The notes: generated by a model not told the origin, from the sequence alone. Numbered from the stretch's first letter, positions 23,462-31,246 are shown. The stretch: DNA of 34,611 nucleotides from Nitrososphaerales archaeon (GCA_030038075.1 JASHPO010000161.1:1-34611); one strand, 5' to 3'. Numbers and translations: made by a program.

Positions 23462-23468
23462 TATTTAT
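23462..23468 (-). promoter_or_regulatory. TATA box of the ribbon-helix-helix gene
   Basis: Minus strand GATAAATAC is centred at about 23465, exactly 26 bp from the ATG at 23439, indicating a leaderless transcript and deciding the start codon. Confidence 0.6.
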
Positions 23469-23492
23469 CTTAGCTACATCTAGTGGCAATGT

Positions 23493-23514
23493 ATACGCAG
23501 AATATTTAGCGTAT
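23493..23514. promoter_or_regulatory. inverted repeat in the divergent RHH / wHTH-receiver promoter region
   Basis: ATACGC (23493-23498) and GCGTAT (23509-23514) are perfect inverted arms around a 10-nt spacer AGAATATTTA. The spacer contains the likely TATA element of the rightward operon, about 45 bp before its GTG start. A dimeric regulator bound here would block that promoter. The ribbon-helix-helix protein or the winged-helix protein are the obvious candidates. Confidence 0.5.
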
Positions 23515-23548
23515 CCAAAGCTCCTTCACAACGAATTATTTCTATCGG

Positions 23549-23791
23549 GTGGTATGGTTGGAAGGCGAGGAAAATCAACTGAGCCGTAGCGATCTAGTCG
23601 TATTGAAGACGTTGCACGGTGATAAACTCTCGCCTTGGCAGATAGCTGAAAGATCGCATCTTAATGTGCACGTAGTCCAAGACTTGATTGTGTCCCTTTT
23701 GGAGAGGGGTCTCATAATCAAGTCATCGGACGGCTTTACGAGCTTGATTGAAATTACAAAGCGCGGCGAGGTTCTTCTGAATGCAAGATAG
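23549..23791 (+). CDS. small winged-helix DNA-binding protein
   Basis: An 80-residue single-domain winged helix: LSRSDLVVLKTLHGDKLSPWQIAERSHLNVHVVQDLIVSLLERGLI in outline is the helix-turn-helix core, and the wing SLIEITKRGEVLL ends the protein. The GTG start at 23549 gives the full domain; a TTG three codons on is an alternative. It is followed after 9 bp by a stand-alone receiver gene on the same strand, so the pair may work as a DNA-binding protein and a phosphorylation-controlled partner carried by separate polypeptides. Confidence 0.75.
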   Translation: MVWLEGEENQLSRSDLVVLKTLHGDKLSPWQIAERSHLNVHVVQDLIVSLLERGLIIKSSDGFTSLIEITKRGEVLLNAR

Positions 23792-23800
23792 AACAAAGGT

Positions 23801-24199
23801 GTGAAATTGTCAGCACGGATTTTGATTGTTGATGACGAGAAAGACGTAACGGATTCTGTTAAAATTGGACTCGAACGTCTCGGATTCTGCGTTGATGCTT
23901 ATAATGACCCTATGATTGCCCTGGCCAACTTCAAATCGACCAAATATGACATCGCTATCCTAGATATACGGATGCCAAAGCTTAACGGCTTCGATCTCTA
24001 CCGAGAAATGAGGAAGCTCGACAGCCAGACTAGTTTCTGCTTCTTTACAGCATTCGACATCTTTGTGAGCGAGTTTGAGAAGATATTTCCAGATACGAGT
24101 GTGAAGACGTTTCTGAAAAAGCCCGTCTCAATTTCTGAGTTAGCCAAGTTGCTGAATGAGATACTCGGCGAACGGCAGAAGATCGTCAAAACTCAGTGA
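23801..24199 (+). CDS. stand-alone response-regulator receiver domain
   Basis: A CheY-like receiver of 132 residues with nothing attached. The acidic pocket is Asp11/Asp12 (VDDEKD), the phosphoacceptor is Asp55 (LDIRMPKLNG), Thr83 stands in FFTAFD, and the conserved lysine is Lys107 in FLKKPVS, so it should be phosphorylatable. The start is GTG. No histidine kinase gene is in the window, so the input must come from elsewhere. The winged-helix gene directly upstream is the likely output partner. Confidence 0.9.
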   Translation: MKLSARILIVDDEKDVTDSVKIGLERLGFCVDAYNDPMIALANFKSTKYDIAILDIRMPKLNGFDLYREMRKLDSQTSFCFFTAFDIFVSEFEKIFPDTSVKTFLKKPVSISELAKLLNEILGERQKIVKTQ

Positions 24200-24381
24200 A
24201 GTATCCGTAAGGCAAAAGTCGAGCGTACGGCACTGCTCATTGAGGGTACGATCCAAGCTTCCCTAGCTCAACTTTCGGTCATTTTAGCTTCCAGACACCA
24301 ATTGATTCTAGTTCGGGGGATTTATTTAGCCGCGAAAAGGTTATGCACGCATAATAGTAAGACATCATCAGATAAAAGAAG

Positions 24382-25086
24382 TTGAACCTGAAGGCATTTG
24401 TTTTTGACATCGATGGAACAATTTGCGATTATGATGGATTGCTCAATCTCGAAGCGGCTCATTCAATCAGATGGCTGAGGAAGCTTGGTTACGAGGTATT
24501 GCTTGCCTCGGGCAGAGGTCCCTGGGACGCCTACTATCTAGGCGTTTTCATAGGATGCTCAAAGATTGCAGTCTGCGAGAATGGCGGAATTTTGATGACT
24601 TCGCCAACCAATATGAGAATTTATGGGGACAAGACTGTCTCGCTTCAAGCATATGATGCTTTGTGCAAAAATTTCAACGTTCAAATCAAACCTGTTAGCG
24701 CGAGGCTTACGGAAGTAGTCTTGCTCCGAACTTTTGACGCAGAAAAAGGGCAAGTAATTCTGGATCAGCAACACATTCCAGTGACAATAAACGATAGCAA
24801 ATTTGCTCTTCATCTGACAAAGAACGGAATTAGCAAGTCAAGCGCGCTTTCTGAAGCATTAAAGTTCTTGAGGATAGATCCGGTTGACGTCGCAGTGGTA
24901 GGGGACAGTGAGACCGATGTCCCAATGTTCCAGCTGTGTGGATACAGCGCAGCTGTAGGGAATGCGACACAGGCTGTAAAGTCGAAAGCGAGCTACGCAT
25001 GCACAGAAGAAATAGGAAATGGCGCAGTCGAGGCAATTTCTCACATCGTGCGAAAGTTTGGAAATCATAAGGAAGATCCCTCTTGA
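24382..25086 (+). CDS. phosphoglycolate phosphatase (archaeal HAD, Cof-like)
   Basis: HAD-superfamily phosphatase of 234 residues, resembling the archaeal phosphoglycolate phosphatase family. Motif I is FDIDGTICDYDG with nucleophile Asp9 and acid/base Asp11; motif II is LLASGRG; motif IV is VVGDSETDVPMF. The cap region between them is of the C2 type, as in Cof/SPP phosphatases. The start is TTG; possible TATA elements are TTTATTTAG at 24321-24329 and CATAATAGT near 24350. It overlaps argS by 4 bp (TTGA), so the two are co-translated. Glycolate formed here and the glyoxylate-type aminotransferase gene nearby would fit together, which is inference. Confidence 0.85.
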   Translation: MNLKAFVFDIDGTICDYDGLLNLEAAHSIRWLRKLGYEVLLASGRGPWDAYYLGVFIGCSKIAVCENGGILMTSPTNMRIYGDKTVSLQAYDALCKNFNVQIKPVSARLTEVVLLRTFDAEKGQVILDQQHIPVTINDSKFALHLTKNGISKSSALSEALKFLRIDPVDVAVVGDSETDVPMFQLCGYSAAVGNATQAVKSKASYACTEEIGNGAVEAISHIVRKFGNHKEDPS

Positions 25087-27020
25087 GTTTTAGAGAATTT
25101 GTAAAGGACGCGGAAGGTCTTGTTAGACAAGCATGCAACTCATTGGGTTATGAGGCTCCTACGAATCTCGACTGGAGCGTTCCCCCCTCGAAAGAATTAG
25201 GCGACGTGTCCTTCAGAACAGGTTATCAACTCTCCAAAGTCGCAAGGAAGGAACCGGCTAAAGTCGTCGCAGAGATCGCAAAGAAAATCGAAGAGGAACT
25301 TCCGACAAATAGGAATTATGTCAGGAGCGTAGAAGGGCACCCTTCCGGCTATCTTAACTTTCGTTTCGAACCTACTTCGCTTTTCCTGGACGTACTGAAA
25401 GCCGCAGTGAGGGAGGGCTACGGTAGCATCGACCTGGGCGAAGGTGCGAGCGTCCTAGTAGAGCATACTTCCGTCAATCCAAACAAAGCTCTCCACGTCG
25501 GCCACCTCCGAAACGTCGCAATCGGAGATTCTATCGCCCGTCTGCTTCAATTTACGAATCACGACGTGAGGGTCCTGAATTATGTTGATGACTCCGGCCT
25601 GCAGGTTGCCGACGTAATTGTCGGAATCAAATATCTAGGGTTTGCAAGCACCAACGATTCCAAAAAGTTTGATCACTACGCGGGCGACGATATCTATGTT
25701 TCAGTGAATAGAAGATATGAGACCGATTCTTCCCTTGCCGAAAAGAGAAAACTAGTCTTAAAAGGGATCGAAGATCGAGACGAGGATATTTTTCCTCTCG
25801 CTTCAGAAATTACAAACAAGATACTCAAAGAACAGCTGAGGACGTGTTGGCGATTCAACGCTTCATATGATCTTCTTGTCTTTGAGTCGGACATCATCGC
25901 ATCAAAACTCTGGGAGGAGGCATTCTCGGCTCTGAAGTCCAAAGGAATCGCGAAACTCGAAACCGAAGGAACCTTTGAGGGCTGCTGGATAGTAACGATA
26001 AAGGGCGAAAAGGAGGGGGAAGACAAAGTCCTAGTTAGAAGCGATGGCACCGCAACTTACGTGGCGAAGGACATCCCATTCGCTGCACTAAAAACGGGAC
26101 TGATCAAAGACAGGTTCACTTACGATCAGTTCACCGTACAACCAAATGGGAAGCATCTCTGGAGAACGATTGCAAAAGATGCAGGAACGAAAAAATCGCC
26201 CGTGCATTGGGGGGCCCAAAAGAGCATCGCCGCCATCGGATCTGAGCAGTCGAGGCTCCAGAGAGTTATACTACGCGTGTTAGAGCAGCTGTCCGGCGAG
26301 GATCTCTCTCAGCGATATGTTCATGTCGGATATGCGTTGATGACGCTCAGCCCTAAAACAGTGGCCTCTCTGACCGACCTTGGTGATTCTAAACCTTCGC
26401 AGGAGCAAGATGCTCACGCTCTGCGAATGTCCGGCAGGAAAGGTCTGTATGTCAACGCAGATGATGTTTTTGATGCTGTGAAGAATGCCGCACTCGTTGA
26501 AACCAAAAAGAGAAACCCCAACATTGATGATCAACATTGGTACGATGATGTCTCTGAAAAGATCTCAATTTCGGCAGTGAGGTTCAGTCTACTCAAGCAA
26601 GATTTGGACAAGACTATAACCTTCGACCTCGAGGAATCGCTGAAACTCATCGGCGAAACCGGACCGTACATGCTGTACACATATGCGCGGGCGAATAGCA
26701 TACTTTCAAAGGCCGAATCGCCTGACGAAACGATAAACGCAGCCCTGTTAGAATCAGAAACAGAAGTTGATTTGATCACTTCGCTCTCAAAATTTGATCT
26801 CAATGTCGAGAAAGCGGTGAAGATGATGGCGCCAAAGTGGATCGCACACTATTCTTTCGAATTATGTGAATCATTTAACAAGTTCTATGAAAAAAACCGC
26901 GTTTTACAGACCGAGCAAGAAGACCTCCGGTTCGCAAGGATCACACTAGTAAGAGCTTTTCAGAAGGTATTGAGACGGTCACTAGAGCTTCTCGGAATAG
27001 ACTGCCCGGAAAAAATCTAG
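25083..27020 (+). CDS. argS: arginyl-tRNA synthetase
   Basis: Class I synthetase charging tRNA-Arg, 645 residues. The N-terminal Add-1 domain covers about residues 1-100. The HIGH box is HVGH at 138-141 in VNPNKALHVGHLRN, a strong ArgRS signature; the KMSKS counterpart is the MSGRKGLYV loop, the weakened form common in ArgRS. The C-terminal alpha-helical anticodon-binding domain runs from FSLLKQDLDKTITFD to the end. The TTG start sits in a TTGA overlap with the phosphatase stop. It converges with the aminotransferase gene, 1 bp apart. A tRNA-Arg gene lies 2.4 kb upstream. Confidence 0.96.
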   Translation: MSFREFVKDAEGLVRQACNSLGYEAPTNLDWSVPPSKELGDVSFRTGYQLSKVARKEPAKVVAEIAKKIEEELPTNRNYVRSVEGHPSGYLNFRFEPTSLFLDVLKAAVREGYGSIDLGEGASVLVEHTSVNPNKALHVGHLRNVAIGDSIARLLQFTNHDVRVLNYVDDSGLQVADVIVGIKYLGFASTNDSKKFDHYAGDDIYVSVNRRYETDSSLAEKRKLVLKGIEDRDEDIFPLASEITNKILKEQLRTCWRFNASYDLLVFESDIIASKLWEEAFSALKSKGIAKLETEGTFEGCWIVTIKGEKEGEDKVLVRSDGTATYVAKDIPFAALKTGLIKDRFTYDQFTVQPNGKHLWRTIAKDAGTKKSPVHWGAQKSIAAIGSEQSRLQRVILRVLEQLSGEDLSQRYVHVGYALMTLSPKTVASLTDLGDSKPSQEQDAHALRMSGRKGLYVNADDVFDAVKNAALVETKKRNPNIDDQHWYDDVSEKISISAVRFSLLKQDLDKTITFDLEESLKLIGETGPYMLYTYARANSILSKAESPDETINAALLESETEVDLITSLSKFDLNVEKAVKMMAPKWIAHYSFELCESFNKFYEKNRVLQTEQEDLRFARITLVRAFQKVLRRSLELLGIDCPEKI

Positions 27021-27021
27021 C

Positions 27022-28173
27022 TTATTTCGCTTGAAGCAACGGCATTGCGGTCTCTACCGCAATTCCCGGTCTTACGTTCGAACTGCCAGTTAAGGTAAGC
27101 TCCAATGCTCCAAGTAGTGCTAGAACATCAGTTGCGGAAATGTTTCCAAAGTGTCCCACCCTGAGCATGAACTCCTTGTAATCGCCAAAACCCAAGGCAA
27201 GATGAATTCCATATTTTGACCTGAGCGTATCTTGAATTTCGGCAGATTTGCCCTTCGGGACGTTAAACGCGGTCACCGTCGGTGATCTGCTTTCCATGTC
27301 TGGCATGGGCTTCAGGTTCAACGCTTCCAATCCTGCTCTAAATGCTTCGGCAAGAGTTTCATGCCTCTTCCATCTCGCTTCAATCCCCTCCTCTTTCACC
27401 TCCAGGAGTGCTTGTCTCAAGGCGAGCATCACCTGAACTGCAGGTGTCGTGAGGTAGATTTTCGGATCGTCCATTATCGGCTTCCAGCGGAGCAGGTTCA
27501 TGTAGTATGATGCGATTGGAGTCTTTCTGTTTTGCATCGCCTCGTAGGCGCGATTTGAAACGGCAAGAAGTGTCGCTCCCGGTGGAGCAGCTATCGCCTT
27601 TTGCGAGCCGGTGAGAACGATATCAGCCTTGATTTCATCAAAGTTGAGCCGTGCTCCGGCGATTCCACAGACAGAATCACACACTGCCAGTACACCATTA
27701 TCGCGAGCAATTTCACAAATCCTCGCGGGATCGTTCATTATCGAAGTTGAAGTGTCTACATGCGTAAAGAAGACGGCCTTGAATCCACCCTTTCTCAAGG
27801 TCGAATCCACTAGATCGTAATCAACATGGTGGCCGGGCTGCGAAGCGATTTTCTCCACTTTGGCGCCGTGAATTTCGAGCATCATGCTGAATCTCTGACC
27901 GAAATGGCCAGTCTCTATGCTGAGAACTTTGTCTCCCGGCTCTATAAGGGAGACAACCGAGGTCTCCATCCCGATCGATCCAGCGCCGGTAAAGACATAC
28001 TGAATACCCTCCTTGTTACCGAAAGCGTAACGGGCGAGCTGGAGCAGTTCCTTGAAAGCGTTGTAAAATTCAGGTGCAACATGGCTCTGTTGGGGTTTCG
28101 ACATCGCTTCACGTACCCGAGAGCTTAGCGTCGTAGGCCCTGGAATGAGCAGAAGCTCGTCTTCGTCTATCAA
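27022..28173 (-). CDS. class V aminotransferase (alanine-glyoxylate / serine-pyruvate type)
   Basis: PLP-dependent aminotransferase of 383 residues. The N-terminal LLIPGPTTLSSRVREAM is the signature of the alanine-glyoxylate aminotransferase branch, the cofactor-binding Asp166 is in VCDSVCG, and the PLP lysine is Lys192 in TGSQKAIAAPPG. It probably interconverts glyoxylate, alanine, serine and pyruvate; the exact substrate is uncertain. The start is TTG; a TATA-like CTATAAG near 28200-28206 would give an almost leaderless mRNA. Its end is 1 bp from that of argS. The neighbouring phosphoglycolate phosphatase could feed the same two-carbon metabolism. Confidence 0.92.
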   Translation of the reverse strand: MIDEDELLLIPGPTTLSSRVREAMSKPQQSHVAPEFYNAFKELLQLARYAFGNKEGIQYVFTGAGSIGMETSVVSLIEPGDKVLSIETGHFGQRFSMMLEIHGAKVEKIASQPGHHVDYDLVDSTLRKGGFKAVFFTHVDTSTSIMNDPARICEIARDNGVLAVCDSVCGIAGARLNFDEIKADIVLTGSQKAIAAPPGATLLAVSNRAYEAMQNRKTPIASYYMNLLRWKPIMDDPKIYLTTPAVQVMLALRQALLEVKEEGIEARWKRHETLAEAFRAGLEALNLKPMPDMESRSPTVTAFNVPKGKSAEIQDTLRSKYGIHLALGFGDYKEFMLRVGHFGNISATDVLALLGALELTLTGSSNVRPGIAVETAMPLLQAK

Positions 28174-28406
28174 AAATGCATCAACCGTGAATTTGCGTCT
28201 TATAGATTTAAACTATCAGTTAGATTAGAAGAATCTTCAAGATTGGATAAGGATCGGAAATCTGGCACTTGAAACGCGACCATTTTGATCCATCATGGAC
28301 GTACGTGTATTCCAGAGAGATCATCGAATAACGCCGGCGGAAACACTAGTGCCTTTCAAATCCCAATCGGTAAATATACACTCAAGACTCCGGAACGAAT
28401 GAGAAA
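28174..28406. other. intergenic region with the aminotransferase promoter
   Basis: The part near 28195-28215 carries TATA-like TTTAAAT and CTATAAG on the minus strand for the aminotransferase gene. The rest up to 28406 shows no gene, repeat or strong hairpin that I can support. Confidence 0.4.
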
Positions 28407-28905
28407 TTGATCGTTGGAAGGCCATTGAGCAGGCAAGGTCCTTTCGACTTCAGTACACACCATCAGGGCGAACCCAATCCTTTTGGTCCCGCATGCGCTC
28501 AGGCTGATTCCGAATCTGCTTGGGCTCATCCCTTCGGCTCTCGCGTCAATCTTGGAGGTAACTTCGCTTTTGTTATCGGCATTATCGTCAGTGGCGCTTA
28601 TCCTTCATTGGTCAGAGCAGTACTTGATCATACTCAGTTTTCAGTAACTGAAGCTATGACAAGAGCCTTCCACTATTCGGCCATGTCATCCACAGAATCC
28701 CTTTTGTCGCCGTCATCGCTTGGGAATCAGTAATCTTTGCCTATAACGACATCTCCTACGGACCGTCCTCAGTTCCCGCCTGAACAGAAATGCCGGCCCC
28801 GTCCTTCCCAGACGTGCAGGGTTCTGTGAACCTTTTCTGTCCATCGTGTGGCTCGGGCTCGAACTTGGTGCAAAGTTTTGCAGCCACTGCGGGAATCCCG
28901 TCTAG
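28407..28905 (+). pseudogene. decayed membrane/zinc-ribbon protein gene
   Basis: Pieces of what looks like one protein lie in different frames. At 28838-28905 the end of a double zinc ribbon is readable: FCPSCGSG in one frame, then, after a one-base shift near 28857, LELGAKFCSHCGNPV and a stop. Upstream, between about 28497 and 28660, one frame gives a hydrophobic helix-like run (LGLIPSALASILEVTSLLLSA in outline) while another frame stays open from a TTG at 28407 to 28733. Stops interrupt every path from these to the ribbon. A C-terminal zinc ribbon behind membrane helices is a common archaeal design. The alternative is that the 108-codon frame at 28407-28733 is a real unknown gene. Confidence 0.4.
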
Positions 28906-28951
28906 ATTAACGACTGCCGTTCGTTGGCTCTTATGATTGAGATGTCCACAT

Positions 28952-30061
28952 TTATGCGGAAAGAGATTCTTTGAAAGCCATCTTATCGAGACCTTTTTTG
29001 GCTAGATATTCCGCATTAAGAACGGCCATACCCGCCCCACCGCGCACAGTATTGTGAACAAGAACCATCATCCTGAAACCTTCCCCCTGTTCTCTGACTC
29101 TGCCGACAACTACGCTCATCCCATGATTTGTGTTGACGTCAAGCTTTGGCTGGGGCCTGTTTTCCTCTTCTCTCACAACTATAGGACAATCAGGAGCGCT
29201 GGGCAGACCCATTTCCTGCGGTTCGCCTCGGAAGCGTTTCATGAATCGTTTTAGATCTTCGGCCCCGCATTCATTCCCAGTCTCAAAATAGACATCCTCC
29301 ATGTGACCGTAATCGACCGGAACTCGGATACAACTAGAATATACGGGGAATGTCGCGTTGTTGATCTTTCCATCTTGAAACTTTCCGAGTATCTTGGCGG
29401 TTTCGTCGCGCAATTTGATCTCTTCTCCACTGATGAATGGAAGTACGTTGTCTGTGATAGCAACAGGAGATAGCCCAGTGTATCCCGCCCCGGACATGGA
29501 CTGGAGTGACGTTACAACAACTCGCTTTATTCCGACGTTATCAAGTATCGGTTTTAGCGCCAAGACCAAACCAGAAGTTGTGCAGTTAGGATCAGAAATT
29601 ATCGCACCGTTCCCCCCAAATTTGTATTTGCTTCGCTGAGCTGGAAGAATTTGAAGGTGTTCCGTATTTATCTCGGGAACAAGCAAAGGAACGAGTGGGT
29701 CTCTCCTGTTCGAGCTTGCCTTGGAGACTACCCAAAAGCCGGCTTCTGCCGACTGAAATTCAAGATCGCGCGAAACATCAGAAGGCAATGCGGAAAACAC
29801 AATCTCGACCCCTCCGGCTTCTTTGACGGCTGCAAGGCTTGTTTCCGATAAATGCATGCCTGCGATTGAATCTGGAATCTCTAATCCGTTACCAGAGGTC
29901 TCAGCATACCAAGAAGTGCAGTCTGCGTATCTTTTGCCAATTTTATCTTTCGATGCCGTGATGATCCTAATGTCGAGCAGAGGATTGTTTGCCAAGAAAC
30001 GGACGAATTGCTGACCTATGGCACCGGTGGCGCCGAAGATAGCAACTCCGATCTTTTTCAT
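28952..30061 (-). CDS. asd: aspartate-semialdehyde dehydrogenase
   Basis: NADP-dependent enzyme reducing aspartyl phosphate to aspartate semialdehyde, leading to lysine, threonine and methionine. The N-terminal nucleotide-binding motif is IFGATGAIGQQF (residues 8-19), the catalytic cysteine is Cys160 in SDPNCTTSG, and MSGAGYTGLSP and the VPVDYGHMEDV block carry the substrate and general-base residues. Length of 369 fits the archaeal/fungal class; malonyl-CoA reductases share this fold, so that activity cannot be excluded. The start is ATG with a good TATA 28 bp upstream, suggesting a leaderless transcript. No other amino-acid pathway gene adjoins it. Confidence 0.93.
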   Translation of the reverse strand: MKKIGVAIFGATGAIGQQFVRFLANNPLLDIRIITASKDKIGKRYADCTSWYAETSGNGLEIPDSIAGMHLSETSLAAVKEAGGVEIVFSALPSDVSRDLEFQSAEAGFWVVSKASSNRRDPLVPLLVPEINTEHLQILPAQRSKYKFGGNGAIISDPNCTTSGLVLALKPILDNVGIKRVVVTSLQSMSGAGYTGLSPVAITDNVLPFISGEEIKLRDETAKILGKFQDGKINNATFPVYSSCIRVPVDYGHMEDVYFETGNECGAEDLKRFMKRFRGEPQEMGLPSAPDCPIVVREEENRPQPKLDVNTNHGMSVVVGRVREQGEGFRMMVLVHNTVRGGAGMAVLNAEYLAKKGLDKMAFKESLSA

Positions 30062-30084
30062 TGTTCAAGATTATTCGAAAATTC

Positions 30085-30093
30085 GATATAAAT
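30085..30093 (-). promoter_or_regulatory. TATA box of asd
   Basis: Minus strand ATTTATATC is centred about 28 bp upstream of the asd ATG at 30061, the spacing expected for a leaderless archaeal gene. Confidence 0.55.
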
Positions 30094-30116
30094 GATTTCA
30101 ATAGCTTGCCCGCAGT

Positions 30117-30251
30117 TTAGGATTGCGCCTCTAGTTTATTCCCGCGTAATCCAATGTAGTTGCGCCCGCCGAACAGGACTGATGTGACGTGGAACGAGAC
30201 AACAATAGTAGCCCAAAGTAGGTTCGAGGTAGTAAATTCTATTCTACTCAC
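30117..30251 (-). CDS. possible 44-residue single-span membrane protein
   Basis: A GTG-initiated frame reads MSRIEFTTSN, then a hydrophobic stretch LLWATIVVSFHVTSVLFGG long enough for one membrane helix, then a short polar tail ending KLEAQS. It ends 55 bp upstream of asd on the same strand. I see no clear TATA or ribosome binding site, and 44 codons can occur by chance, so this is tentative. It could also be the surviving tail of a longer membrane-protein gene, since an in-frame stop lies not far upstream of the GTG. Confidence 0.3.
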   Translation of the reverse strand: MSRIEFTTSNLLWATIVVSFHVTSVLFGGRNYIGLRGNKLEAQS

Positions 30252-30312
30252 ATTCGCTTCTAGGGTTGCCCGAAAACCGTGACGGAGTCATTCTCATTCC
30301 TTTGAAATCGTA

Positions 30313-30411
30313 GGGTGGTACCCACCGGTGAAAAGGCGGACTTTCGAAGTCAAGCCTAGGCATCGGCGAGGCTATTGCGCGCCGGGTTGTAAGAATCCTC
30401 TTTTTTTAGGA
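30313..30411 (+). ncRNA. candidate structured RNA (chain of hairpins)
   Basis: Three perfect five-base-pair hairpins follow one another in under 65 bases: GGTGG-TAC-CCACC (30314-30326), GACTT-TCG-AAGTC (30339-30351) and AGCCT-N11-AGGCT (30353-30373). They are followed by TCCT-N8-AGGA (30396-30411), whose loop contains seven Ts at 30401-30407 that could end transcription. No open frame explains the stretch. It matches no RNA family I know, and the strand is a guess from the T-run. The rest of the 30252-30493 gap shows only the vapB promoter. Confidence 0.3.
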
Positions 30412-30456
30412 CGCCACTATCAGTCGGGTTTTTGGTGTTGGTTTGGACTGTTGCTA

Positions 30457-30473
30457 TGTTTAAATATAAACAC
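30457..30473 (+). promoter_or_regulatory. vapB promoter with overlapping dyad
   Basis: GTTTAAATATAAAC (30458-30471) is a strong TATA element centred about 30 bp upstream of the vapB ATG. It is itself an inverted repeat GTTTA-AATA-TAAAC, so an antitoxin or toxin-antitoxin complex bound to it would block TBP. Autoregulation is the rule for VapBC operons; this site is inferred. Confidence 0.5.
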
Positions 30474-30493
30474 GAACACACGGTACACTGACC

Positions 30494-30712
30494 ATGACGA
30501 AAACACTTACCATAAGAGATGAAGTGTACAAGAAGTTGGTGTCTGTCAAGGCAAAGGATGAAAGCTTTAGCGAGCTCTTCGAAAGGCTCGTGGAGGGTCG
30601 ATCTCCGTCTGAGATTCTGGGCTCGTTAAGAGGGAAAATAGAATTTGGAGCAGATGAGAAGAGAAAACTCCTTGCCGACATTGATCAGAAAAGGAAAGAG
30701 CTTCGACTATGA
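30494..30712 (+). CDS. vapB: VapB-type antitoxin
   Basis: A 72-residue antitoxin. The N-terminal part KTLTIRDEVYKKLVSVKAKDESFSELFERLV matches archaeal VapB antitoxins that pair with PIN toxins: a short strand and helices for DNA binding. The C-terminal half is highly charged (EKRKLLADIDQKRKELRL) and is expected to wrap the toxin. It starts with ATG a few bases after the predicted transcription start and overlaps the toxin gene by four bases (ATGA), the standard coupling that keeps antitoxin in excess. Confidence 0.88.
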   Translation: MTKTLTIRDEVYKKLVSVKAKDESFSELFERLVEGRSPSEILGSLRGKIEFGADEKRKLLADIDQKRKELRL

Positions 30713-31119
30713 TTCTCTTGGATAGCGACGCACTTGTGGAGATACTGGAAAAGCGATCAAAGACGGGGGAATATCTCTATTCAACTGTAATAGCCAGTGG
30801 CGAGGCTATAGGCACGACTTCGATTAATCTTCACGAAATTATGTATGGGCTGAAAAAGTACGGCAAATCCATCAAGGAGTTGCTCCAACTCCCTATCATC
30901 GATTATTCAAGAGAGGCTGCCTTGCTTTCTGCAGAAATTGAATATGAATCGGAGAAAGGCGGAACCCCGGTACGCAGGACAGATTCGATGATAGCTGCTG
31001 TGGCAATTAAGGAATCGATGCAACTACTTACATTGAATACAAAACACTTTGAACCTATCGCGAGGAAGGGACTAAAATTTTTCAAACCTCAATATTCGCC
31101 TGAAAATCGAGGTAGATAG
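30709..31119 (+). CDS. vapC: VapC toxin, PIN-domain ribonuclease
   Basis: A PIN-domain endoribonuclease of 136 residues, partner of the preceding antitoxin. The metal-binding acids are Asp5 (LLDSDALVE, with Asp7 alongside), Glu43 in NLHEIMYGL, and Asp92 in RRTDSMIAA. The fourth position is in LTLNTKHF, where Asn110 stands instead of Asp, a common variant. All of these suggest an active Mg-dependent nuclease, probably acting on tRNA or rRNA as other VapC toxins do. The ATG overlaps the vapB stop. A tRNA-Gln gene follows on the opposite strand. Confidence 0.9.
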   Translation: MILLDSDALVEILEKRSKTGEYLYSTVIASGEAIGTTSINLHEIMYGLKKYGKSIKELLQLPIIDYSREAALLSAEIEYESEKGGTPVRRTDSMIAAVAIKESMQLLTLNTKHFEPIARKGLKFFKPQYSPENRGR

Positions 31120-31171
31120 TTGGCGGTTGTCATAACTCTAGAATAGAACTAGTGAAATAAAATAAGACAAG

Positions 31172-31246
31172 TAGCCCCAAGCAGATTCGAACTGCTGTCT
31201 CAGGCTCCAGAGGCCCGCATACTTGACCTAGCTGTACTATGGGGCT
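31172..31246 (-). tRNA. tRNA-Gln (anticodon CTG), no intron
   Basis: The 75-nt minus-strand sequence folds fully: acceptor AGCCCCA/TGGGGCT with discriminator A, D-stem GTAC/GTAT with loop AGCTAGGTCAA, anticodon stem CGGGC/GCCTG, loop CTCTGGA with anticodon CTG, variable loop AGAC, T-arm AGCAG-TTCGAAT-CTGCT. CCA is not encoded. A TATA-like CTAATATGG lies about 32 bp upstream. It lies between vapC (convergent) and the PINA-like gene. Confidence 0.95.

Noticed and set aside
30200-30240. GGTTCGAGG resembling a T-loop, possible tRNA
   Set aside because: No acceptor, D-arm or anticodon arm can be built around it.
30328-30522. 64-codon plus-strand frame ahead of vapB
   Set aside because: It runs through the hairpin chain and the vapB promoter and has no domain or good start context.
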